From an uncultured Lysobacter sp. (GTDB taxonomy: Bacteria > Pseudomonadota > Gammaproteobacteria > Xanthomonadales > Xanthomonadaceae), in the NCBI GenBank assembly GCA_946479915.1, contig CAMLHR010000092.1, forward strand, positions 1 to 5,966: a DNA stretch of 5,966 nucleotides, read 5' to 3'. Both the position numbers and the translations under genes were made by a program. This document shows positions 1 through 5,962 of the stretch, piece by piece. The first letter of the stretch is position 1. The number at the start of each line of letters is the position of its first letter. Under the pieces are notes generated by a model. That model made no database searches, was not told where the DNA came from, and saw only the letters and a list, made by a program, of their open reading frames with translations.

Positions 1-1840
1 CCGGGATGGCGTCGGCGCCGACCTGGTGCCAGCGCTGGTCGAGCATCGCCGCGGCCAGGTACTCGGTGGTCGCGAAGCCCTGGTTGAACTTGGCCGTCGC
101 CAGGACCTTGTCGAGCAGCGCCTGCGGCATCGGCTCGCCGGTCTGGTAGTGCTTGGCGTAGTTCGCGAGCACGCTCGGCCAGTCGGCCCACATCTCGTTG
201 ACCTGCGAGGGGTACTCCACGAAGTCGCGCGGCACGCTGGTGCCGGCGAAGTAGGGGTACTCCACGTCCGAGAACATGCCGTGCAGCGCATGGCCGAACT
301 CGTGGAACGCGGTGGTCACCTCGTCCCAGGTCAGCAGCGTCGGCTCGCCCTCGGGCGGCTCGGGGATGTTGAGGTGGTTGGCGACCACCGGCTGGCGGTC
401 GAGCAGGCCCGACTGCGAGACGTAGGCGTTCATCCACGCGCCACCGCGCTTGGACGGGCGGGCGTACGGGTCGAAGATGAAGATCGCCAGCTGCGAGCCG
501 TCGCGGTCGAACACGTCGAACGTGCGCACGTCCTCCTGGTAGACGGGCAGGTCGGTGCGTTCCTTGAACGTCAGGCCATAGAGCTGGTTGGCCGCGTAGA
601 ACACGCCGTCCTTCAGGACGCTGTCGAGCTCGAGGTAGGGCTTGAGCTCGTTCTCGTCGAAGTCGTACTCGGCCTGGCGCACCTTCTCGGTGTAGTACGC
701 CCAGTCCCAGGGCTGCAGCTTGAACGTCGGCTCGCCCTTGGCCGCCTGCTCGGCGTCGATCATGGCCTGCAGGGCGGCGGCCTCGCGCTTCGCGTTGGCC
801 ACCGCGGCCGGCGCCAGGCGGCGCAGCATCGCGTTGACCGCTTCCGGCGTCTGCGCGGTCTCGTCGGCCAGCACGTACTCGGCGTGGGTGTCGTAGCCCA
901 GCATCCGGGCGCGTTCGGCGCGCAGCTTCATCACCTGGGAAACGATGGCGGTGTTGTCCCACTGGTTGCCTCGGCTGCCGCGGGCGACCGATGCCTTGTG
1001 GATGCGCTCGCGCAGCGCGCGGTTCTCCAGGTAGGTGTTCGGCGGCTGGCCGGTGGTGTTCTGCAGGGCGATCAGGTACTTGCCCGCCAGGCCCTTGTCC
1101 TCGGCGGCCTTCGCCGCGGCGGTGATCTGGTCGTCGGACAGGCCCGCCAGTTCCTCGCGGGTGTCGACGACGACCGCGGAGTCGTTGACCTCGGCCAGCA
1201 CGTTCTGGCTGAAGGTCGTGCCCAGGGTCGCGAGCTGCGTGTTGATCTCGCGCAGGCGGGCCTTCTGGGTTTCGTCCAGGTTGGCGCCCGAGCGCACGAA
1301 GTCGGTGTGGTAGCGCTCGATCAGGCGGACCGCCTCTGCGTCCAGGCCCAGGCTGTCGCGCTGGTCGTACAGCGCCTGCACGCGCGCGAACAGCTTCGGG
1401 TTGAGCGAGATCTTGTCGCCGTGCGCGGACAGCTTGGGCGCGTACTCGGCCTGGATGGCCTTGCGGGCGTCGTTGGTGTCGGCGCCGACCAGGCTGAAGA
1501 ACACGGTGGCGACGCGGTTGAGGACCTCGCCGGCCTTCTCCAGCGGGACGATGGTGTTCTCGAAGGTCGGCGGCGCCGGGTTGTTGGCGATCGCCTCGAC
1601 CTCGGCGAGATGCTCGGCCATGCCGCGGTCGAATGCCGGGGCGAAGTGGCTGTCCTCGATCTGGTCGAACTGCGGGTAGTGCAGCGGCAGCGGGCTTTCG
1701 GCGAAGAACGGGTTGGACATGTCGGCGGCGGGCGCTTCCGTGACGGCGGTGGGGGCATCCTGCGCGGGGGCGGTCGTGGCGCAGCCTGCGGCGGTGACGG
1801 CGATGGCCGCGGCCAGCGCCAGCGAGAGCGGGTGGTTCAT
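1..1840 (-). CDS. dcp: Peptidyl-dipeptidase Dcp, M3 zinc metallopeptidase (C-terminus cut off by window edge)
   Basis: Members of this family remove C-terminal dipeptides from oligopeptides. About 613 residues are visible, and the frame is still open at position 1. The zinc site is clear: HEFGH at residues 513-517 (bases 304-290) supplies two His ligands and the catalytic Glu514. Glu542 in FVEYPSQVNE, 25 residues after the second His, is the third ligand. The segments PRDFVEYPSQ and FNQGF..TEYLAAAMLDQRWH favour Dcp over oligopeptidase A. The missing end, roughly 70-100 residues by comparison with the ~680-residue E. coli enzyme, should carry the substrate-binding Gly/Tyr-rich segment. The N-terminus is hydrophobic (residues 5-18) and ends in AAGC at Cys20, then a low-complexity Ala/Pro/Thr linker to about residue 40. 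This indicates export, either as a lipoprotein or by ordinary signal cleavage. The ATG at 1840 is the first in frame after an upstream stop at 1930-1928. It has GAGGAA (1855-1850) nine bases upstream. Confidence 0.95.
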   Translation of the reverse strand, partial: MNHPLSLALAAAIAVTAAGCATTAPAQDAPTAVTEAPAADMSNPFFAESPLPLHYPQFDQIEDSHFAPAFDRGMAEHLAEVEAIANNPAPPTFENTIVPLEKAGEVLNRVATVFFSLVGADTNDARKAIQAEYAPKLSAHGDKISLNPKLFARVQALYDQRDSLGLDAEAVRLIERYHTDFVRSGANLDETQKARLREINTQLATLGTTFSQNVLAEVNDSAVVVDTREELAGLSDDQITAAAKAAEDKGLAGKYLIALQNTTGQPPNTYLENRALRERIHKASVARGSRGNQWDNTAIVSQVMKLRAERARMLGYDTHAEYVLADETAQTPEAVNAMLRRLAPAAVANAKREAAALQAMIDAEQAAKGEPTFKLQPWDWAYYTEKVRQAEYDFDENELKPYLELDSVLKDGVFYAANQLYGLTFKERTDLPVYQEDVRTFDVFDRDGSQLAIFIFDPYARPSKRGGAWMNAYVSQSGLLDRQPVVANHLNIPEPPEGEPTLLTWDEVTTAFHEFGHALHGMFSDVEYPYFAGTSVPRDFVEYPSQVNEMWADWPSVLANYAKHYQTGEPMPQALLDKVLATAKFNQGFATTEYLAAAMLDQRWHQVGADAIP

Positions 1841-1897
1841 GTGGCGGATTTCCTCGTCGAGGGAACTGCCGAGCCTACCCCATCGGCCGTGGGCGGA

Positions 1898-1917
1898 CCC
1901 CTGACGAAAGACAGGGG
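1898..1917. repeat. Perfect 6-bp inverted repeat in the dcp/CBS intergenic region
   Basis: The arms CCCCTG (1898-1903) and CAGGGG (1912-1917) are perfectly complementary around an 8-base A-rich centre. On the dcp strand this lies about 20 bases upstream of the possible -10 and 58 bases upstream of the ATG. That position would suit an operator. There is no T-run on either side, so it does not look like an intrinsic terminator. Six-base arms arise easily by chance in GC-rich DNA, so a function is only a suggestion. Confidence 0.4.
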
Positions 1918-1932
1918 CGCGCGGGCCTCAGT

Positions 1933-1966
1933 TCACCCTGCGCCCACCGGCGTGGCGGCATGGTGA
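1933..1966. repeat. Imperfect hairpin upstream of the CBS-domain gene
   Basis: The outer arms TCACC (1933-1937) and GGTGA (1962-1966) enclose a second stem, CGCCCAC (1941-1947) against GTGGCG (1952-1957), with one bulged C and a CGGC loop. Together they make about 11 pairs broken by a small internal loop. The structure ends 19 bases before the Shine-Dalgarno sequence of the CBS gene. It could be a leader-RNA hairpin or a binding site. Conservation in relatives is unknown. Confidence 0.3.
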
Positions 1967-1997
1967 CGCCCTTCCCACGAAACGCAGGAGCGCCGCG

Positions 1998-2429
1998 ATG
2001 GACATCCGCTCGGTCATGACCTCGAACCCCGCGTGCTGCACCCAGGGCACGACCCTGCAGGAAGCCGCCCGGCTGATGATGGAGAACGACTGCGGCCAGA
2101 TCCCGGTGATGGACGGCGCGCGGCAGCCGGTCGGCGTCATCACGGACCGCGACATCGCCATCCGCGGCGTCGCCCAGGGCTGCAACCCGGCCACGACCAC
2201 CGTGGGCGAGTGCATGTCGTCGCCGGTGATGACCGTGCAGGAGGACCGCCCGCTCGAGGACTGCTGCCAGATGATGGAGCAGGCCAAGATCCGCCGGGTC
2301 GTGGTCGTGGACGGTCGTGGCGGCATCAGCGGGATCGTCGCGCAGGCGGACATCGCGCTGCGGGGCCTGGACGAGACCACCGCGGAGGTCGTCAAGGAAG
2401 TCTCGGAGCCGGGGTCGCGCTCGAACTGA
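1998..2429 (+). CDS. Small tandem CBS-domain protein
   Basis: This 143-residue cytosolic protein consists almost entirely of two CBS motifs, about residues 2-60 and 68-125. Such pairs form a Bateman module that usually binds adenine nucleotides. CBS1 is standard: VMTSNP, then QIPVMD, then GVITDRD (46-52), holding the Thr49 and Asp52 expected to contact the ribose. CBS2 has MSSPVMTV, RRVVVVD and GIVAQAD (112-118), where Ala115 replaces the usual Ser/Thr. No effector domain is attached, so it may act on a partner protein. It has seven cysteines (13, 14, 32, 62, 72, 89, 90), including two adjacent pairs, which is high for a short cytosolic protein. The start is secure: AGGAG at 1986-1990, seven bases before ATG. 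The STAS-like gene begins 22 bases after its stop and may be co-transcribed. The specific ligand and target cannot be told from the sequence. Confidence 0.93.
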   Translation: MDIRSVMTSNPACCTQGTTLQEAARLMMENDCGQIPVMDGARQPVGVITDRDIAIRGVAQGCNPATTTVGECMSSPVMTVQEDRPLEDCCQMMEQAKIRRVVVVDGRGGISGIVAQADIALRGLDETTAEVVKEVSEPGSRSN

Positions 2430-2451
2430 CCCGCGGGCGGCGGCCAACGCC

Positions 2452-2913
2452 ATGCTCGCTTCGGCGGTATCCTCCGGGGTCGTGGACCGGCGCACCACCC
2501 GCGACCTGCAGGTCGAGATCAAGCCGCATCCCGCGGGCTTGCGCGTCCGCGTGACCGGCGCCAATACACTGCCGAACACGATCGCGTACTGGACGCGGGT
2601 CCTTCGCGAGATCCGCGACCGGCCGCGGCCCGTGCTGCTGGTGGACGAGCTCACCGGGCCGCCGCTGACGGGCGACGACTGGCTGCTGCTGGTCGGCGCC
2701 ATGGCGGGGTCCGCGCTGGAAGGCGTCCGCATCGCCCATGTGAAGCCGCAGGGCCTGGGCGCCCTCGAATACTGCGAACTGCACGCCATCGAGGCCGGCT
2801 TCGACGCACGCGTGTTCGTCGACGAGGGCGAGGCCTCGCGCTGGTTGCGCTACGGGTCCGGCGACGATCCCGGCGGGCGGGCTCACTCCACGAACGCGCG
2901 CTCGAACACGTAG
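2452..2913 (+). CDS. Conserved hypothetical protein, SpoIIAA-like/STAS-type fold suspected
   Basis: This encodes 153 residues from ATG 2452, or 143 from GTG 2482. The core alternates predicted strands and helices: LQVEIKP.. LRVRVTG, a helix with NTIAYWTRVLREI, the strand PVLLVDEL, a helix with DDWLLLVGAM, the strand VRIAHVKP, a helix with LEYCELHAIEAG, the strand ARVFVDE, and a last helix ending WLRYG. This pattern resembles SpoIIAA-like/STAS-type small proteins, often regulatory or membrane-associated. The assignment is by pattern only, and the function is unknown. The start is doubtful. ATG 2452 has only a weak G-rich upstream stretch. GTG 2482 begins MDRRTTRDLQ, closer to where the fold begins, and lies eight bases after a -10-like TATCCT. 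After WLRYG there is an 18-residue polar tail, and its last part overlaps the antisense fpr end by 31 bases. No signal peptide or membrane segment is evident. Confidence 0.8.
   Translation: MLASAVSSGVVDRRTTRDLQVEIKPHPAGLRVRVTGANTLPNTIAYWTRVLREIRDRPRPVLLVDELTGPPLTGDDWLLLVGAMAGSALEGVRIAHVKPQGLGALEYCELHAIEAGFDARVFVDEGEASRWLRYGSGDDPGGRAHSTNARSNT
2468..2473 (+). promoter_or_regulatory. Possible -10 element for a leaderless STAS-like transcript
   Basis: TATCCT matches TATAAT at four of six positions and ends eight bases before GTG 2482. Transcription would then start at or next to that GTG, giving a leaderless mRNA. No recognisable -35 lies 16-18 bases upstream. This is a weak call, recorded because it bears on the start of the downstream gene. 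Confidence 0.2.
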
Positions 2914-3671
2914 CTGCCCGGCACGCCGATGCGCGGCGCGGCCTCGAAGCCGCGGCCGTCGAGCAGCGCGCGGAAGTCGGCGAGCATGCCGGGACTGCCG
3001 CACAGCATCGCGCGGTCCTTCGCGGGGTCGAGCGGATCCAGTCCGAGGTCGGCCGCCATCTGCCCGCTCGCGAGCAGGTCGGTCAGCCGGCCGCGGTGGC
3101 GGCGCCCGTCCTCGACATGGTCCTCGCGCGTGACCGCCGGGTAGTAGAGGAGCTTGCCGCGCACCAGGTCGCCCAGGAACTCGTGCGCGGGCAGGGCGTG
3201 CAGCGCGTCGCGGTAGCAGAGGTCGCGCACGTGGCGCACGCCGTGGCAGACGACGACGCGGTCGAAGCGTTCGTACGTCTCCGGGTCCTTGACGATGGAC
3301 AGCCACGGCGCGAGCCCGGTCCCGGTGCCCAGCAGGTACAGGTTGCGGCCCGGGTGCAGGTCGTGGACGAGCAGCGTGCCCGTCGGCTTGCGGCCGACCA
3401 GCACGCCGTCGCCCGGCTGGACGTGCTGCAGCCGCGAGGTCAGCGGCCCGCCGGGGACCTTGATGCTGAAGAACTCGAGCCGCTCTTCCCAGCTCGCGCT
3501 CGCGATGGAGTAGGCGCGCAGCAGCGGGCGGCCGTCCACCTGCAGGCCCAGCATCGTGAACTGGCCGCTGTCGAAGCGGAACCCGGCGTCGCGGGTCGTG
3601 GTGAAGCTGAAGTAGTCGTCGGTCCAGTGGCGGACCTCGAGCACCGTCTCGGTGCCGAATGCAGATGCCAT
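2883..3671 (-). CDS. fpr: Ferredoxin--NADP(+) reductase, bacterial type
   Basis: This cytosolic FAD enzyme of 262 residues passes electrons between NADP(H) and ferredoxin or flavodoxin, often for iron-sulfur enzymes and oxidative-stress defence. The FAD domain (about 1-105) carries the RAYSIAS motif (52-58), where Arg, Tyr and Ser contact FAD, and KVPGGPLTS (71-79). The NADP domain follows, with the glycine-rich GTGTGLAPW (115-123), VVCHGVR (140-146) and MLCGSP (222-227). The C-terminus, YVFERAFVE, is of the Azotobacter/Pseudomonas type (..AFVEK), not the E. coli type that ends in Trp, but it lacks the final Lys. The length is normal for the family (about 255-260). ATG 3671 lies 8 bases after the M28 stop. 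The best Shine-Dalgarno, GGAGG (3691-3687), sits inside the M28 coding end, 15 bases upstream, which is longer than usual. It is probably the last gene of a pirin-M28-fpr transcript. Its 3' end overlaps the convergent STAS-like gene. Confidence 0.95.
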   Translation of the reverse strand: MASAFGTETVLEVRHWTDDYFSFTTTRDAGFRFDSGQFTMLGLQVDGRPLLRAYSIASASWEERLEFFSIKVPGGPLTSRLQHVQPGDGVLVGRKPTGTLLVHDLHPGRNLYLLGTGTGLAPWLSIVKDPETYERFDRVVVCHGVRHVRDLCYRDALHALPAHEFLGDLVRGKLLYYPAVTREDHVEDGRRHRGRLTDLLASGQMAADLGLDPLDPAKDRAMLCGSPGMLADFRALLDGRGFEAAPRIGVPGSYVFERAFVE

Positions 3672-3679
3672 GCGTGCGT

Positions 3680-5050
3680 TCAGTAGCCTCCGAAGCTGCC
3701 GGCCGGGCCCGGGAACACCACCGGGCTCTCGGTGCCGTCCTTCGCGACGGCGGCGACGCCGAAGAAATAGTTGTCGATCACGACATTTTCCAGCGTGTAC
3801 CGCTCCACGTCACCCACGTAGCGGCTGTGGGTCCACTGCGGCTCCGTGGTGAGGCGCCAGTAGAGCCGGTAGCCGGCCAGGTTCGGCGCCTGCGCGGCGG
3901 GCGGCCGGGACCAGGCCAGCGTCGTGTCCGGGCTGACCGCGCCCTCGATGGTCACGTCCGCCGGCGGCGGGGGCGCCCAGGCCAGGCCCGCGAGCGTGAC
4001 CGCATTGAGCGCGGTCAGCTTGGCCGCATAGTCGAAATCCACGCCGTCGATGGTGTCGCCGTACACGCGGCCGGCCTCGGTGCGCAGGTCCTGGTGCTGG
4101 CGGTCGTAGTGCTCGTTGGTCTCCATGATGCGCACGCCCGGGTAGCCGGCGTCGTTGAACGGGCGGTGGTGGCCGCCGCGCCCGAACCGGTCCAGGCGGT
4201 AGACCATCATCGTGTCCAGGTTCGGGACGTAGGCGTCCGCCATGCGGTCGATGTAGCGGGCGAGGTTGCGGCTGGGCGAGTCCACCTCGCCCCCGGTGAA
4301 GCGGCGGATGCGCGCCTCTTCCGGCGTCTCGGTCGCGCGCGTGCCCTCGGAGAACACGCGCGCGGTGGTGTTGTCCACGACGCCGTTGATGCCGCGGATG
4401 TTGCCGATCATGTCGTTGTTGAGGACCGCCTCGATGCGCCAGCCCGCGGCCTTCGCCTCGGCCGCGAGGATCTTGCCGCCGAACAGGCCCTGTTCCTCGC
4501 CGGCGAGCGCGGCGTAGACGATCGTGCCGGGGAAGTCGTACTGCGTGAGCACGCGCGCGGCCTCGAGCGTGCCCGCGATGCCGGAGGCGTTGTCGTTCGC
4601 CCCCGGGGAGTCGGACGTGGCGTCCATCGGGTCGGACACGCGCGAATCGATGTCGCCGCTCATGACCACGTAGCGGTCCGGGTCCGCGGTGCCGCGCTGG
4701 ATCGCGATGACGCTGACGACCTCGACGGGGTCGGGGATGCGCTCCTCGCCGGAGACCACGTCGCTGGAGTACCGCACCTCCAGGCAGCCGCCGCAGGCCG
4801 CGGAGATGCGTTCGAACTCCGCGTGGATCCAGCGGCGCGCCGCACCGATGCCGCGGGTGTCGGATCCGGTCTCCGACAGCGTGTGTCGCGTGCCGAACGA
4901 CACCAGCTTGCGGATGTCCGCCTCGATGCGCGCGGCGGACGGCGCGGCCGCGATGTCGTGCAGTTCCGCCTTGCCTGCCGGCGGCACCTGCGCGGCGGCG
5001 GCGGGCGAAACCAGGGCGAGGGCTAGGACGGTGGCGGGCGCGTGGCGCAT
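3680..5050 (-). CDS. Secreted M28-family zinc metallopeptidase with C-terminal Fn3-like domain
   Basis: This is a predicted exported aminopeptidase-type enzyme of 456 residues. Residues 1-20 form a signal peptide (Arg-His start, hydrophobic core, AAA before Gln21). The M28 core covers about 40-355 and shows GDIDS (132-136), GANDNASG (150-157; bridging Asp153), AGEEQGL (183-189; catalytic Glu184 and metal ligand Glu185), NNDMIG (211-216; Asp213) and EHYDRQHQ (313-320; His314 the likely last ligand). The first ligand is normally the His of a GHxDS motif, but here it is Asp133. Cys86 and Cys89 (ACGGC) could form a disulfide. A PPPP linker near 360 leads to a Fn3-like domain (about 364-445; strands around GYRLYWRL and YFFGVAAVAKDG). 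ATG 5050 has GGAGA (5060-5056) five bases upstream. The gene begins 18 bases after pirin and ends 8 bases before fpr. The substrate is unknown; a general peptide-scavenging role is an inference. Confidence 0.93.
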   Translation of the reverse strand: MRHAPATVLALALVSPAAAAQVPPAGKAELHDIAAAPSAARIEADIRKLVSFGTRHTLSETGSDTRGIGAARRWIHAEFERISAACGGCLEVRYSSDVVSGEERIPDPVEVVSVIAIQRGTADPDRYVVMSGDIDSRVSDPMDATSDSPGANDNASGIAGTLEAARVLTQYDFPGTIVYAALAGEEQGLFGGKILAAEAKAAGWRIEAVLNNDMIGNIRGINGVVDNTTARVFSEGTRATETPEEARIRRFTGGEVDSPSRNLARYIDRMADAYVPNLDTMMVYRLDRFGRGGHHRPFNDAGYPGVRIMETNEHYDRQHQDLRTEAGRVYGDTIDGVDFDYAAKLTALNAVTLAGLAWAPPPPADVTIEGAVSPDTTLAWSRPPAAQAPNLAGYRLYWRLTTEPQWTHSRYVGDVERYTLENVVIDNYFFGVAAVAKDGTESPVVFPGPAGSFGGY

Positions 5051-5068
5051 GGCGGTCTCCGGGAAGCG

Positions 5069-5962
5069 TCAGGACATCGGGTTCGGCGGCGGCGGCGGGT
5101 CGCCGGGCAGCGGGATGAATTCGTCGTGGTCCAGGTCGGGCAGCCTCATGCGGCCGGCGCGCCAGTCCGCCTTCGCCTGCTCGATGCGCTCCTGCGAACT
5201 GGACACGAAGTTCCATTCGATGAAGCGCTCGCCGACCGGTTCGCCGCCCACCAGCATCACGACCGAGGGGGCGCGCGCGGTGAACAGCACCGGCTTGCCG
5301 GGCGCGAACACGAGCATCCGGCCGGCGCCGTGCACCTGGCCGGCGACCTCGACCTCGCCGCTGGCGATGTAGGCGGCCCGCTCGGGATACTCCGCGGGCA
5401 GTTGCGCCTGCGTCCCGGCGTCCAGTTGCCAGTGCACGTAGAACATGGGCGAGTGCGTGCGCACCGCCGCCTTCGCGCCGAACGCTTCGCCGGCGACCAG
5501 GCGCGCGCGCAACCCGCCGCTGGCGTAGGAGGGCAGGTCGGTTTCGCCGTGGTGCGCGAACGCCGGTGCGCATTCCTCGTCCTCGGCCGGCAACGCGACC
5601 CACGCCTGGATGCCGTCCATGTGCCCGCCCTCGCGCCGCGCGCGCTCGAAGCGCTCCGAATGCGTGATGCCGCGCCCGGCGGTCATCCAGTTGACCTCGC
5701 CGGGCACGATCGCCTGCTCGGACCCGACGCTGTCGCGATGCATGATCTCGCCGTCGAAGAGGTAGGTGACCGTGGACAGCCCGATGTGCGGGTGCGGGCG
5801 GACATCCACCGTCCGCGGGATGCCCGGAGGGAAGTCCACCGGTCCCATGTGGTCGAAGAAGATGAAGGGGCCGACCATCCGCCGCTTCGCGAAGGGCAGC
5901 ACGCGGCCGACCTCGAAGCCGCCGAGGTCCTTGCGGCGCTGCTCGATCACCAGGTCGATCAT
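5069..5962 (-). CDS. Pirin family protein (bicupin)
   Basis: This 297-residue cytosolic bicupin binds a metal, usually iron. Some bacterial pirins have quercetin 2,3-dioxygenase activity and others act as regulators; the reaction here cannot be told. The N-terminal cupin (about 15-125) contains VRPHPHIGLSTVTY with His57 and His59, and GITHSER with His101 and Glu103. These four match the metal ligands of human pirin (His56, His58, His101, Glu103) almost position for position. The C-terminal cupin (about 165-275) includes YIASGEVEV and GERFIEWNFVSSS. The length matches the family (about 290). The protein ends in a short proline run (PPPPPNP). The start at 5962 fits the usual family beginning, MIDLVIE. 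Only four bases upstream are in the window, so its ribosome site and promoter are not visible. It is the first gene seen of the probable pirin-M28-fpr operon, 18 bases before M28. Confidence 0.95.
   Translation of the reverse strand: MIDLVIEQRRKDLGGFEVGRVLPFAKRRMVGPFIFFDHMGPVDFPPGIPRTVDVRPHPHIGLSTVTYLFDGEIMHRDSVGSEQAIVPGEVNWMTAGRGITHSERFERARREGGHMDGIQAWVALPAEDEECAPAFAHHGETDLPSYASGGLRARLVAGEAFGAKAAVRTHSPMFYVHWQLDAGTQAQLPAEYPERAAYIASGEVEVAGQVHGAGRMLVFAPGKPVLFTARAPSVVMLVGGEPVGERFIEWNFVSSSQERIEQAKADWRAGRMRLPDLDHDEFIPLPGDPPPPPNPMS

Larger units (their letters stand above)
1841..1997. promoter_or_regulatory. Divergent intergenic region between dcp and the CBS-domain gene
   Basis: These 157 bases separate the divergent starts of dcp (minus) and the CBS gene (plus), so both promoters should lie here. 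No strong sigma-70 pair is visible on either strand. For dcp, TAGGCT on the minus strand (1877-1872) is a possible -10, but I see no matching -35. For the CBS gene only the ribosome site is clear: AGGAG at 1986-1990, seven bases before ATG. Two inverted repeats (1898-1917 and 1933-1966, listed separately) lie between the genes and could be operators or leader hairpins. No open frame here looks coding. Confidence 0.6.

Noticed and set aside
26..1966. A 646-codon open frame on the plus strand, antisense to dcp
   Set aside because: It is rich in Arg, Val, Gly and Leu with no recognisable domain and lies opposite an unmistakable Dcp. This is the usual shadow frame in very GC-rich genes.
2317..2451. 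The STAS-like frame could start at ATG 2317 inside the CBS gene
   Set aside because: The added residues are Arg/Ser-rich and come from an alternate frame of the CBS coding sequence. Starts at 2452 or 2482 fit the fold better.
2430..2451. CCCGCGGG palindrome just after the CBS stop as a terminator
   Set aside because: The 8-base palindrome has no loop and no T-run follows it, so it does not resemble an intrinsic terminator.
2392..3306. A 304-codon minus-strand frame extending through the STAS-like gene and fpr
   Set aside because: It is out of frame with fpr and has no domain, and the composition is shadow-like.
3659..5026. A 455-codon open frame on the plus strand, antisense to the M28 gene
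   Set aside because: It has biased Arg/Val/Ala/His composition and no motif, while the opposite strand has full M28 motifs, a signal peptide and a ribosome site.
5085..5100. GGC/CCG triplet run near the pirin stop as a repeat element
   Set aside because: It encodes the proline run at the pirin C-terminus, which is ordinary in such GC-rich genomes.
3810..5603. A 597-codon minus-strand frame spanning parts of pirin and M28
   Set aside because: It is Arg-rich low-complexity sequence in a different frame from two clear genes and crosses their boundary, so it is a GC artefact and not a fusion.
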